Assembly: GCF_900110275.1 (NCBI RefSeq)
Contig: NZ_FODC01000004.1
Coordinates: 1 to 64,000, forward strand
DNA length: 64,000 nucleotides
Direction of reading: 5' to 3'
From: Duganella sp. CF517
Lineage (GTDB): Bacteria; Pseudomonadota; Gammaproteobacteria; Burkholderiales; Burkholderiaceae_D
The position numbers and the translations under genes are program-made. A model generated the notes under the pieces. It had not been told where the DNA came from. It was given only the letters and a program-made list of their open reading frames with translations, and did no database searches. Below are positions 27,921 through 37,102 of the stretch, piece after piece; the first letter of the stretch is position 1, and the number at the start of each line of letters is the position of its first letter.

Positions 27921-28696
27921 GCGGCTATCTGTTCGACGGCAAGCATGCGCTCGTGACCGGCGGCACCAAGGGGATGGGCGAGGCCATCGTTCGCAAACTG
28001 GTGGAGCAGGGCGCGACAGTGATCGCCCCGGCGCGCCACTTGCCGGCGGAGCCGCTGGCCGGCGTCCGCTATCTCGAAGCGGACGTGTCCGGCGCCGCGG
28101 GGGCGGCTTATGTCGTCGACGCGGTCCAGCGCGAATTCGGCCACCTCGACTTCCTTGTCAACAATGTGGGCGGCTCGTCCGCGCCGAGCGGCGGCGCGCT
28201 GGCGCTGACCGACGACATGTGGGACGCGGCGCTCCAGGTCAACTTGATGGCGGCCGTACGGCTCGACCGCGGCTTCCTGCCGGCCATGCTTGAGCGTGGC
28301 GCGGGCGGCATCGTCCACATCACGTCGATCCAGCGGCGGCTGCCGCTGTACGAATCGACGGTGGCGTACGCGGCCGCCAAGGCCGCGCTGGCCAACTACA
28401 GCAAATCGCTGGCCAACGAATTCGGCCCGCGCGGGATTCGCGTCAACAGCGTCTCGCCCGGCTTCATCGAGACCACCGCCGCGCAGGCGTTGATCACCCG
28501 CATGGCGACCCACCGGCAAGGCGGCGAGGACGAGGCGCGCGAGGCGCTCATGGCGTCGCTGGGCGGCATCCCGATCGGCCGTCCCGGCAAGCCGAACGAA
28601 GTCGCGGAATTGGTGGCGTTCCTGCTGTCGCCGCTGGCGGCGTCGGTCCATGGCGCCGAGTTCGTCATCGATGGCGGCACCACGCCGACCGTTTAG
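27917..28696 (+). CDS. Short-chain dehydrogenase/reductase (SDR)
   Basis: 259 aa, classical SDR. Cofactor motif TGGTKGMG near residue 14, NNVGG near residue 87, and active-site Ser with YAAAK (Tyr-x3-Lys) near residue 155. It would use NAD(P)H to interconvert an alcohol and a ketone; the substrate is not evident. It follows the SnoaL-like gene with a 4-base overlap. Confidence 0.92.
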   Translation: MSGYLFDGKHALVTGGTKGMGEAIVRKLVEQGATVIAPARHLPAEPLAGVRYLEADVSGAAGAAYVVDAVQREFGHLDFLVNNVGGSSAPSGGALALTDDMWDAALQVNLMAAVRLDRGFLPAMLERGAGGIVHITSIQRRLPLYESTVAYAAAKAALANYSKSLANEFGPRGIRVNSVSPGFIETTAAQALITRMATHRQGGEDEAREALMASLGGIPIGRPGKPNEVAELVAFLLSPLAASVHGAEFVIDGGTTPTV

Positions 28697-28766
28697 GCGG
28701 CAAGATTCATCACGACGAACACGGCGGCGGATTGCCCTGGACAGCGTTTTCAACTAAAGTACGAAA

Positions 28767-30218
28767 ATGCAACTAGAGCACACCGTCACCGTCGAGGAAG
28801 CCGTCCAACTGCTGGCCTTGGTCGGCGACTTGAGCATGGGCCAGCCCACCAATCAATCGATACGCTCGGCCCATCTGGCCGAGCGGCTGGCGCTGGCGGA
28901 CGGCGCCGGGCCGCAGGCGTGCGGTCATGTGCGGCTGGTGACCTTGCTGCGCTGGTCGGGGTGCACGGCCAACGCCAGCGGCTTCTCGGCGCTGCTGGGC
29001 GACGATGTCGCCGGGCGCGACGCGATGCTGCTGGATACCCTCCCGCCCGACAACCGGATGACCTTCACCAGCGTGGAGCCGCTCGCTCGCATCCATTGCG
29101 AGGTGTCGGGCGCGATCGCACAGGTGATGGGCTTGCCGGAGGAAGTCGAGATCGGGCTGCGCCGCTTTTGGGAGCACTACGACGGCGGCGGCACGCCGGA
29201 TCGGCTGTGTGCTCCGCAGATTCCACGGCTGGTGTACCACGCCAACCTGGCGGGGGACCTGGAGCTGCTGACGCGCGACCGTGGCCTGGACGAGGCGCTG
29301 CGGCTGATCGCCGCGCGCGCCGACAAAAAATATCCGGCGGACCTGGTGCGCCTGCTGGCGGCGCACGCCGAGGCCTGGCTCGCGGCGATCGAGGCGCCGG
29401 CCTGTCCGGTGCAGATTCCGGCCCTGGCCGTGCCGATTCCGCTGACGATCGTGGCCGACACGATCGAGCTGAAATTGCCATGGCTGATGGGCTATTCGCG
29501 CCGCCTCGCCGATCTTGCCGAACGCGCTGCGGCGCTGGCGGGCCTTGCTCCTGCCCAGCAGCGCTGTCTGGGACGCGCCGCGCTGATCCACGGCATCGGC
29601 CGCGCGGCGGTGCCGAACATCGTCTGGGAGCGTGACGGCAAGCTCGGCATGGCCGATTGGGAAAAGGTGCGGTTGGTGCCCTATTGGACGGCGCGCGCCG
29701 GCGTGCAGATCCCTTCGCTGCGGGCGGAGGCGGCGCTCGCGTCCCACGTCTACGAAAGGCTCGATGGCAGCGGCTACTACCGCGACCTCGATGGCGAGTC
29801 GCTCAACCTGCCGCAACGGATACTGGCGGCCGCCGCGTCGTATGCTGCGTTGTGCATGCCGCGTCCGTGGCGCGCCGCGTGCGCGCCGCAGGAGGCGGCA
29901 CGCATCCTGGCGGCGGACGCGCTGGCCGGGCGATACGACATGCAGGCGGTGAATTTTGTGATCGCCGCCGCCGATGGCACTTGTGTCGAGCCAGGCGAAC
30001 CGGCGGGCCAGCGCAAGAAGCTGTTATCGGAGCGGGAGATCGCGGTGCTATGCCGGCTCAGCCTGGGCGAGAGCAATAAGGAGGTCGCGCGCGAATTGCA
30101 GATCAGCCCCTCCACCGTGGGCACCCACGTCGAGAACATCTTCCGCAAACTCGAATGTTCAACCCGCACCGCCGCCACGCTGAAAGGGTTGACCCTCGGC
30201 CTGATCCACGCCGAGTGA
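28767..30218 (+). CDS. HD-GYP-like regulator with C-terminal LuxR HTH
   Basis: 483 aa. Two regions look like halves of an HD-GYP-type domain: EHYDGGGTPDRL near residue 138 and HGIGR...SHVYERLDGSGYYRDL at about 275-340. The HD pair reads HG, so the metal site is altered. The C-terminus is a LuxR-type HTH (LLSEREIAVLCRLSLGESNKEVARELQISPSTVGTHV). It is probably a DNA-binding regulator rather than an active c-di-GMP phosphodiesterase. It is followed by convergent genes. Confidence 0.8.
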   Translation: MQLEHTVTVEEAVQLLALVGDLSMGQPTNQSIRSAHLAERLALADGAGPQACGHVRLVTLLRWSGCTANASGFSALLGDDVAGRDAMLLDTLPPDNRMTFTSVEPLARIHCEVSGAIAQVMGLPEEVEIGLRRFWEHYDGGGTPDRLCAPQIPRLVYHANLAGDLELLTRDRGLDEALRLIAARADKKYPADLVRLLAAHAEAWLAAIEAPACPVQIPALAVPIPLTIVADTIELKLPWLMGYSRRLADLAERAAALAGLAPAQQRCLGRAALIHGIGRAAVPNIVWERDGKLGMADWEKVRLVPYWTARAGVQIPSLRAEAALASHVYERLDGSGYYRDLDGESLNLPQRILAAAASYAALCMPRPWRAACAPQEAARILAADALAGRYDMQAVNFVIAAADGTCVEPGEPAGQRKKLLSEREIAVLCRLSLGESNKEVARELQISPSTVGTHVENIFRKLECSTRTAATLKGLTLGLIHAE

Positions 30219-30235
30219 TCAACCGGACGGGCCGC

Positions 30236-30544
30236 TTATCTCGCCTCGGGCGGGATCGCTTTTATGTCGGCGGAGAAGGCGGCGTGCGCGGCCGCATCGA
30301 CCGGCCTGTGCTTGATCTCGGTCCTGGCCGGATCATTGCCGAGATAATTGTCGTTCTTCCAGTTCTTCGACGGCCGCACCGGCCTTGGCGTGAAGCCGCC
30401 GCCGCAGTTGGGACAGACGTTCGACAGCACGCTCTCGACGCAGTCGGCGCAGAAGGTGCACTCGTAGCTGCAGATGCGCGCGTCCAGCGCCGCCGGCGGC
30501 AGGGATTTGTCGCAGTGTTCACAGGTCGGTCTGAGTTGGAGCAT
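30236..30544 (-). CDS. DUF1272 zinc-ribbon-like protein
   Basis: 102 aa. The N-terminal half carries four Cys pairs/clusters (CEHC, CSYECTFCADC, CPNCGG), which match the DUF1272 pattern and would bind zinc. A charged tail follows. Function unknown. Convergent with the HD-GYP/LuxR gene, with 17 bases between. Confidence 0.85.
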   Translation of the reverse strand: MLQLRPTCEHCDKSLPPAALDARICSYECTFCADCVESVLSNVCPNCGGGFTPRPVRPSKNWKNDNYLGNDPARTEIKHRPVDAAAHAAFSADIKAIPPEAR

Positions 30545-30625
30545 GGGGCTGTCCTTTGGTTGGCTGTGCTGCTTGCAAGTATAGCAACAACCGCGTTGCA
30601 GTCAAAGGATCGCCGGCCCGCGCGG

Positions 30626-31027
30626 TCAGGAGTCGCCCGATGGGCTTGTTCGGCTGTGCGCATAGCGCGGCAGATCGTCCGGCCAATGCAGCGCGTCGGC
30701 GACGAAGACATGGCTTTGCGGTAGCGCCTGTTCCGGCGCGTCCAGGCTGCCCGTGGTGACGTCGATCTCGCCGGGACTGTCATCGTCCGCGAACGTCAGC
30801 TGGGTGCCGCAACGCGGGCAAAAGGTGCGCGTGGCGTGCGACGACGAACGGAAGCTGGACGGCTCGCCGGCGGTGAAGTGGAAGTCGTCGGTCGCCACAG
30901 TGAACCACGCCACCGCCGGCGCGCCGGTGGTGCGGCGGCAGAGGGTGCAGTGGCACAGCGTTTGGTTGCGGATGCGCTCGGCGGCCTGGTAGCGGACGGC
31001 GCCGCAAAAACATTGTCCGGTCAGCAT
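30626..31027 (-). CDS. GFA/CENP-V family protein
   Basis: 133 aa. Zinc-binding Cys motifs of the GFA fold are present: GQCFCGAVRY, CHCTLCRRTTGAPAVAW and FCPRCGTQL. Members include glutathione-dependent formaldehyde-activating-like proteins; most have no proven substrate. The length is normal. Confidence 0.9.
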   Translation of the reverse strand: MLTGQCFCGAVRYQAAERIRNQTLCHCTLCRRTTGAPAVAWFTVATDDFHFTAGEPSSFRSSSHATRTFCPRCGTQLTFADDDSPGEIDVTTGSLDAPEQALPQSHVFVADALHWPDDLPRYAHSRTSPSGDS

Positions 31028-31196
31028 GGGAGCTCCTGATCGCCTGCAATGGGAGCTTTACGATACCCTAAATCCGCAAGGTGCCGCGACACCTTAGCGC
31101 GGTCATCGAGCGCTCCGCCTGCTTCGCTTCCATGCGGCAAGTACATGCCGAATCGCTTCGTGCTATGCTTTTCCTCACTTTCGTAAGGAGGACACC

Positions 31197-31412
31197 ATGC
31201 CCGCTTCCCACGACACCTACACCCGTCAGCAGGGGTTGAAAAACACCTACGACGTCGAATACACGGCCCTGCGCTACAAGATTTCCCTAGACGGCAGAGT
31301 GCTGAAAGACATCCAACTCGATATCCACAACACGCCCGGGCTCGATCCGGACGCCGCATGGTCGCGTGCCGTGTCCGATATCGAATTCCTGCGCGGAATG
31401 CCCGAACACTAG
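31197..31412 (+). CDS. Small conserved-looking hypothetical protein
   Basis: 71 aa with a strong ribosome site (TAAGGAGG, four bases before the ATG). It is soluble, with no Cys and no recognisable domain. The start is convincing and the sequence is protein-like (YDVEYTALRYKISLDGRVLKDI). Function unknown. Confidence 0.7.
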   Translation: MPASHDTYTRQQGLKNTYDVEYTALRYKISLDGRVLKDIQLDIHNTPGLDPDAAWSRAVSDIEFLRGMPEH

Positions 31413-31435
31413 CCGCCACAGCGGCGTCTACCGGA

Positions 31436-32587
31436 TCACTGGCCGGCCACCATCGCGCCCGCCTGGGCGGCGAACCAAGGCTGCATGCGGCGGATCGCCT
31501 CGGCGATTTCCGGCGTCGACACCGCAAAGCTGAAGCGGATGAAGCGCTTGCCCTCGACCGGATCGAAATCGATGCCCGGCGCCGTCGCCACGCCTGTGTC
31601 GTTGAGCAGGCGGGTGCAGAAGTCCAGGCTGTCGTCGGTCAGGTGGGCGATGCTGGCGTAGATGTAGAAGGCGCCGTCCGGCGGGGCGATGGCGTTCAGG
31701 CCCAGTCCCGGCAGCGCGTCCAGCAGCAGGCGGCGGTTAGCCGTGTACACCGTCAGGTGGCCTTCGAGCTCGTCGAGCGCGTCGAAGGCGGCCAGCGCCG
31801 CGTGCTGGCTGAGCGACGGCGCCGTCAGGAACATGTTGCCGCAATAGGTCCAGGCGCGGTGGATGTGCTCGGACGGCACCAGCAGCCAGCCCAGGCGCCA
31901 TCCGGCCATGCTGAAGTACTTGGAAAAGCTGCTGACCACCAGCGCGTCGGGCGCATAGGCGAGTATGGTCTGCGCCGGCTCGACGTAGCTCAGGCCGTGA
32001 TAGATCTCGTCCGAGATGATGCGGATGCCGCGCGCGTGGCAGACCTTGGCGATCGCCGCCAGTTCGTCGGCGGCGATGATGGTGCCGGTCGGATTGGCCG
32101 GGCTGGCGATGATCACGCCGGCCGGCGCCGGTTCGATCGCTTCCAGCGCGGCGGCGGTGAGCTGGTAGCGCACCTCGGCGCCGCAGGCGATTTCGACCGG
32201 TTCCAGGTGCAGCGCCTTGAGCGTGTTGCGGTAGGCGACGTAGCCCGGGCGCGCCAGCACGATGCGGTCGCCCGGCGAGAACAGCGAGTTCAGCGCCAGC
32301 ACCAGCGCCGGCGAGGCGCCGCACGTCATCAGGAAGCGGGCGGCGTCGACCTTGATGCCGTAGCGCTCGTCGTAGAAGCGCGCCAGGCGTTCCTTCAGCG
32401 GCGTGCTTTCCCAATAGCCCATGTTGTCGGCGTCGAGCATCTGATGGGCCTTGTCGATGGCCGCCATCGGCGCACCGGTCGACGGCTGGCCGAATTCCAT
32501 GTGGATGATGGAGCGGCCCTGCGCCTTCAGGGCGTGGGCGAGGCGGCTGAGGCCGACGGCGTGGAACGGGTCGAGTTGCGCTTGCAT
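31436..32587 (-). CDS. Class I/II pyridoxal-phosphate aminotransferase
   Basis: 383 aa from the ATG at 32587; the open frame upstream to 32797 crosses the promoter of this gene and is not needed. The PLP lysine sits in SSFSKYFSMAGWRLGW near residue 235, and the NPTG and DEIYHGL motifs are present. It transfers amino groups between an amino acid and a 2-oxo acid; the substrate is not clear. Confidence 0.92.
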   Translation of the reverse strand: MQAQLDPFHAVGLSRLAHALKAQGRSIIHMEFGQPSTGAPMAAIDKAHQMLDADNMGYWESTPLKERLARFYDERYGIKVDAARFLMTCGASPALVLALNSLFSPGDRIVLARPGYVAYRNTLKALHLEPVEIACGAEVRYQLTAAALEAIEPAPAGVIIASPANPTGTIIAADELAAIAKVCHARGIRIISDEIYHGLSYVEPAQTILAYAPDALVVSSFSKYFSMAGWRLGWLLVPSEHIHRAWTYCGNMFLTAPSLSQHAALAAFDALDELEGHLTVYTANRRLLLDALPGLGLNAIAPPDGAFYIYASIAHLTDDSLDFCTRLLNDTGVATAPGIDFDPVEGKRFIRFSFAVSTPEIAEAIRRMQPWFAAQAGAMVAGQ

Positions 32588-32652
32588 GGAGCTCCGATGG
32601 TCGGGAAGGTCCGATAGTGTAAGGCAAAACCGAGCCCTCGGTGCCGCCGCGT

Positions 32653-33432
32653 TTAGTCGTTGATTTCCACCACGCGGCCATTGGACGCCTGCACCGGACG
32701 GGCGTTCATTTTGTAGACGTGGCCGAACTGGGCGATCTGCTGCGACGAGACCGGCACCGGCGTCTTCATCACGAACCACTTCACGCCTTCGCTGCACGGC
32801 GGCGTCGTCAGCGAGCCGCTGAACGTGTAGTGGGCATGGTTTTCCGGCAGCAAAGTGGCGATGTTGATGCTCACGCCGGGCACTTCGACTTCTTTCTCCT
32901 TCTGCAGCGGCAGGTTGTCGAAGATGGTCTTGATCATCGGGCGCTTGGCGCCCGGCTCCATCAGCACGCCGACCACGGCCAGTTCGCCCTCGGCGTTCTT
33001 GTGCACCAGGTGGGCGACCAGCGCGTAGCGCTTGCCGTCGATGCGTTCCTCGCTCGGCTTGTGGAAGTGGAACTGCAACAGCTCATAACGTTTGCCGTCG
33101 ACCGTCAGGAAACTGCCGGGCGCGTAGTTGACCTGGATCGTATGGCCGTTGTCGATCACCTTGAGCGGGCTGGCCTGGTAGTCGAACTTGAGTTCGGACA
33201 GCGCGGCGTGCTTGGCGTCGGCCGTGTGGATGTCGATCGGCGACTGCACCTTGCCTTGCGAGCACGACGTGAATTTGCTGTCGATCTCGCTCCATTTGTT
33301 GGGGCCCGTTTGACCGCTGTACGACCAGTGCGGATGCGCCTGCGGTTCCGCGCAGTGGCCGGCGATCGATAGCAGGGCGAGAAGGCCACCGGCGGCGGCG
33401 GTGCGCAAGGTGGCGCGGGGTGCGTTGTTCAT
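32653..33432 (-). CDS. cah: Alpha-class carbonic anhydrase, periplasmic
   Basis: 259 aa with a signal peptide (first about 28 residues). Zinc ligands are visible as H122 and H124 in QFHFHKPSEE and H141 in AHLVH. The TTPPC motif near residue 210 and a second Cys at about 57 suggest the conserved disulfide. It would hydrate CO2 in the periplasm. The length is usual for bacterial alpha-carbonic anhydrases. Confidence 0.95.
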   Translation of the reverse strand: MNNAPRATLRTAAAGGLLALLSIAGHCAEPQAHPHWSYSGQTGPNKWSEIDSKFTSCSQGKVQSPIDIHTADAKHAALSELKFDYQASPLKVIDNGHTIQVNYAPGSFLTVDGKRYELLQFHFHKPSEERIDGKRYALVAHLVHKNAEGELAVVGVLMEPGAKRPMIKTIFDNLPLQKEKEVEVPGVSINIATLLPENHAHYTFSGSLTTPPCSEGVKWFVMKTPVPVSSQQIAQFGHVYKMNARPVQASNGRVVEIND

Positions 33433-33595
33433 CAGGTCTCCAGCGGGTTGACAGGGTAGTGGGAAGGTAACAACTTAAATTTCCACGAGACATTTAACTT
33501 ACATCTAGAAATATTTGTCGGGGTAGCCGCAACATTAGGAAACATGAGGATGTTGTTTTTGAGAACCCCCGACCGCAGTAACGACGCCTTGCACT

Positions 33596-33604
33596 TGCTA
33601 TACT
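33596..33604 (+). promoter_or_regulatory. Possible extended -10 promoter for the DUF748 gene
   Basis: TGCTATACT fits an extended -10 element (TGn plus TATACT) 22 bases before the ATG at 33626. No good -35 is seen at 17-base spacing. Confidence 0.35.
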
Positions 33605-33625
33605 GTTACCTGTTGAACACGGATC

Positions 33626-36600
33626 ATGGGAACAGCTTTGCGGGCGATGACGAGACGATGGAAGCGGTGGGGCTTGGGTGTGGCCGGCGCGGTCGGGGTG
33701 TATGCGTTGGCGGGCGGCTGGGCGTTGCCGTGGCTGATCAAGCGTCAGGTTCCGCAATTCGTCGAGACCGAACTGGAGCGCAAAGCCAGCATCGGCGACG
33801 TCAGTTTCAATCCATTCACCTTGCGGCTGGAGGCGAAGGACGTGCGCGTTACCGAGGCCGACGGCGCGCCGCTGTTCGGCGTCGGCGCGCTGGCGGTGGA
33901 GATGCAGTGGCGCTCGCTGGTGCGCCGCGCCTGGAGCCTGGCCGAGATCCGCGTCACCGCGCCGTCGGTGCGGCTGGCCATTTCTGCCGACGGCAAGTTC
34001 AACATCGCGCAGCTGATGGAGACCCTGGACAAGCGCAAGAGGGACGACAGCGACAGCGGCATGCCGCGCCTGATCATCGAGCATTTCGCGCTCGAGCAGG
34101 GCAGGGTGGAGATGCACGACCGCCATGCCGGTTATAACGATACCTTCGCGCCGATCGCCTTCGAGCTGAACCACCTGAGCACGCTGCCGGACGAGAACGG
34201 CAACTACACCTTGAGCGCCGATGCCGGCCTGGGAGGCAAGCTGCGCTGGAAAGGCGCCGCCGCGCTCAATCCGATCGGCGGCAGCGGCGTGCTGTCGCTG
34301 GAGAATGTCGCGTTGCCGGGCATGTCGACGTACCTGAAGTCGTTCATGCGGGTGGTCGTCAGCGATGGCCGCTTGTCGGCCAGGTTGCCCTATCGATTCG
34401 GCTACAAGGACGGAAAGCTGGACGCGAGTCTGGCCGGCGCCAGTCTGGCGTTGAACGATCTGGCGGTTCAACATGCCGGCGGGGCGGCGCCGTTCGTCAA
34501 GCTGAAGGCGCTGGATGTGGGCGGCGTCGGCGTCGATCTGGGCAAGCGCTCGGTCGAGGTCGGCGCGCTGGGTTTGAAGGGCGGCGCGCTGGCATTGCGG
34601 CGCGATGCGCAAGGACGGATCGACCTGGCGAATGTGATGGTGCCGCCGTCCGCTTCCGCTAGTGCGCCGGCGCCCGCGGCCAAGCCGGCGCCGAAGGAGG
34701 AGGGCGGCTGGAAGGTGCGCTTCAAGCAGATCGGGCTGGATGACATCGCCGTCAACGCGCTCGATGAAACCGCCAGTCCGGCGCTCAAGATCAGCACCGA
34801 CAAACTGACGTTGAAGCTGCAATTGCGGCTGGAAACGGCTGCGAGCGGACTCAAGCTGAACATCGACGATGCCGCGTTTTCGATGGACAACCTGGCGCTG
34901 GTCGGCGGCGCGATGACGCCGTTGAAGCTTGGGCGACTGGGCTTCGACGATGGCGCGCTCGATCTGGCCGCGCGCCATGCCAGCCTGGGCCGTCTGTACG
35001 CGGAGGGCGGCTTGCTGGATCTGTCGCGCGACAGCGCCGGCCGGTTCCTGTTCCTGGACCGGCTGCCCGCGTCGGGGGCGGTTACGGCCGCGACGCCGGC
35101 CGCCGCGCCTGCGCCGGTCAAGTCAAGTGAGACCGCCTGGACCGCCGCCGTCAAAACCGTCGAGCTGAGCAAATTCGGCGCGCGCTACGACGACGCCAGC
35201 ACCGGCATCAAGGCCACTCTGCAGGACTTCAACCTGACGCTGGCCGACGTCGGCAGCGACCTGAAAAAACCGCTGGCGTTTCAAGGTGGCGTCGGCCTGC
35301 GTGAAGGCGGCCAGCTAACCGCGAAGGGCAAGGTGGTGCCCGCCACCGGCGCCGTCGATACCGAATTGACGTTGAGCAAGCTTGCGCTGGCGCCGGTACA
35401 GCCGTTGCTGAGCAAGTATGTCAAGCTCAAGCTGGCCGATGGCAGCCTGTCCGGAGAGGGCCGCCTGCGCACCGGCGCCGGCGGCGGCAAGGCCAATCCG
35501 GCCGTGCGCTACGATGGCTCGTTCGAAGTCGCCCAGCTGGCGCTTGACGAAGAAGACAACGACCACTTCGCGCGCTGGAAGTCGGTGCGCGCCGACAAGC
35601 TGGCGCTGAGCGTGTCGCCGAACTTGCTGGATGTCGCCGAGCTGCGCGTGGTCGAACCGAACGCGATCCTGATCATCGAAGACGACCGCAGCCTGAATGC
35701 GCAGCGGCTGCTGGTGAAAAAGTCCGACCCCGCGCCGCCCGTCGCGGCCACCGCGTCGGCGGCGCCCGCCGCCAGCGAGGCGTTCCCGATGCGCATCCGG
35801 CGGATGCGCTTCCAGAACGCCAAGCTGGACTTCACCGACTTGAGTTTGCGTCCGCAGTTCGGCGCGAAGATTTATGAGCTCAGCGGCCTGGTCACGGGGC
35901 TGTCGTCGAAGGCGGACGCGCGCAGCCAGATCGAGCTCGACGGCCGCGTCGACGATTTCGGCCTGGCGCGCATACGTGGCCAGTTGAATCCGTTCGTCCC
36001 GGCGCACAACACCGATGTCAATGTCGTGTTCAAGAACGTCGACATGGTGTCGGCGTCGCCGTACTCGATGAAGTTCGCCGGTTACAAGATCGCGCAGGGA
36101 AAAATTTCGCTCGACCTGCAGTACAAGGTGCGCAACAGCCAGCTCGAAGGCAACAACCAGATCGTGCTCGACAACCTGACCCTGGGCGAGCGCATCGACA
36201 GTCCGGACGCGATCAAGCTGCCGCTCGAGCTGGCGCTGGCCATCCTCAAGGACAGCGACGGCCGCATCGACCTCGGCGTGCCTGTTTCCGGCAATATGAA
36301 CGATCCACAATTCAGCTACGGCTCCGTGGTGTGGAAAGCCATCGGCAACATCCTGAGCAAGGTGGCGCTGTCGCCGTTCCGCGCGCTGGGCAATCTGTTC
36401 GGCGTCAGCGGCGACAAGCTGGACGCGGTCGAGTTCGATGCCGGCGGCGACACCGTGCTGCCGCCGGAGCGCGAGAAGCTGCGCCAGGTGGCGAAAATCC
36501 TGGCGGGCAAGCCGCAGTTGAAGCTGTCGGTGCCGGGCCAGTACAACGAGGCCGCCGATGGCGCCGCGCTGCGCACGCAGGCGGTGCGCCGGCTGGTGGT

Positions 36601-37102
36601 GACGCGGGCGGAAATCAAGCTGGCGCCCGACGAACAGCCGGGACCGCTCGATATCGGCCAGCGCAAGGTGCGCGGCGCCTTGCGCGACCTGTATGCCGAG
36701 CGCTTCGGCGCGGCCGAGCTGGACAAGCAGAAGAAGGCGGCCGAAGGCGCGGCCGGCGCCACGCCGGCGCTGGCGCGGGCCGACGACGAGGCCCGGTCCG
36801 CCGATCCGGTCGCGCAGAAGACGCTGCCGATGCTGCAGCGTTTGGGAAAACTGGTGCAGGGCGAACCGCAGGTGGCCGACGCCAGCGCCTTCTACGGCAA
36901 ATTGCAGGAACGCCTGGAGCAAAGCCAGCCGTTGCCGGAGGGGGCCTTGCCCGCGCTCGGCGCCAAGCGCGCCGCCGCGATCGTGGCGGCGTTGAAAGAG
37001 GCGGGCGTCGACGTTGCCGCGATACACACCACGTCACCGGAGAAAGCCGACGCCGCCATCGGCAAGCCGGTCGCGCTCAAACTGGCACTGGCGGCGAAAT
37101 AG
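33626..37102 (+). CDS. DUF748 family (AsmA-like) inner-membrane-anchored protein
   Basis: 1158 aa. One N-terminal membrane segment (GLGVAGAVGVYALAGGWALPW) is followed by IGDVSFNPFTLRLEAKDVRV, the opening of DUF748 proteins. The rest is a long repeating beta-rich periplasmic chain with Ala/Pro linkers and a C-terminal domain (GDTVLPPEREKLRQVAKIL) typical of the family. Such AsmA-like proteins are thought to span the periplasm and help lipid transport. It ends directly at the next start (stop at 37100-37102, ATG at 37103). Confidence 0.88.
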   Translation: MGTALRAMTRRWKRWGLGVAGAVGVYALAGGWALPWLIKRQVPQFVETELERKASIGDVSFNPFTLRLEAKDVRVTEADGAPLFGVGALAVEMQWRSLVRRAWSLAEIRVTAPSVRLAISADGKFNIAQLMETLDKRKRDDSDSGMPRLIIEHFALEQGRVEMHDRHAGYNDTFAPIAFELNHLSTLPDENGNYTLSADAGLGGKLRWKGAAALNPIGGSGVLSLENVALPGMSTYLKSFMRVVVSDGRLSARLPYRFGYKDGKLDASLAGASLALNDLAVQHAGGAAPFVKLKALDVGGVGVDLGKRSVEVGALGLKGGALALRRDAQGRIDLANVMVPPSASASAPAPAAKPAPKEEGGWKVRFKQIGLDDIAVNALDETASPALKISTDKLTLKLQLRLETAASGLKLNIDDAAFSMDNLALVGGAMTPLKLGRLGFDDGALDLAARHASLGRLYAEGGLLDLSRDSAGRFLFLDRLPASGAVTAATPAAAPAPVKSSETAWTAAVKTVELSKFGARYDDASTGIKATLQDFNLTLADVGSDLKKPLAFQGGVGLREGGQLTAKGKVVPATGAVDTELTLSKLALAPVQPLLSKYVKLKLADGSLSGEGRLRTGAGGGKANPAVRYDGSFEVAQLALDEEDNDHFARWKSVRADKLALSVSPNLLDVAELRVVEPNAILIIEDDRSLNAQRLLVKKSDPAPPVAATASAAPAASEAFPMRIRRMRFQNAKLDFTDLSLRPQFGAKIYELSGLVTGLSSKADARSQIELDGRVDDFGLARIRGQLNPFVPAHNTDVNVVFKNVDMVSASPYSMKFAGYKIAQGKISLDLQYKVRNSQLEGNNQIVLDNLTLGERIDSPDAIKLPLELALAILKDSDGRIDLGVPVSGNMNDPQFSYGSVVWKAIGNILSKVALSPFRALGNLFGVSGDKLDAVEFDAGGDTVLPPEREKLRQVAKILAGKPQLKLSVPGQYNEAADGAALRTQAVRRLVVTRAEIKLAPDEQPGPLDIGQRKVRGALRDLYAERFGAAELDKQKKAAEGAAGATPALARADDEARSADPVAQKTLPMLQRLGKLVQGEPQVADASAFYGKLQERLEQSQPLPEGALPALGAKRAAAIVAALKEAGVDVAAIHTTSPEKADAAIGKPVALKLALAAK

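Noticed and set aside
31358..32617. 419-codon + strand frame opposite the aminotransferase
   Set aside because: Antisense shadow with biased composition; the - strand carries clear aminotransferase motifs.
35315..37027. 570-codon open frame on the - strand
   Set aside because: It is the shadow of the DUF748 gene in G+C-rich DNA; rich in Arg, Gln and His with no domain. The same holds for other long antisense frames such as 33494-34978, 47106-48371, 49284-50540 and 57675-59300.
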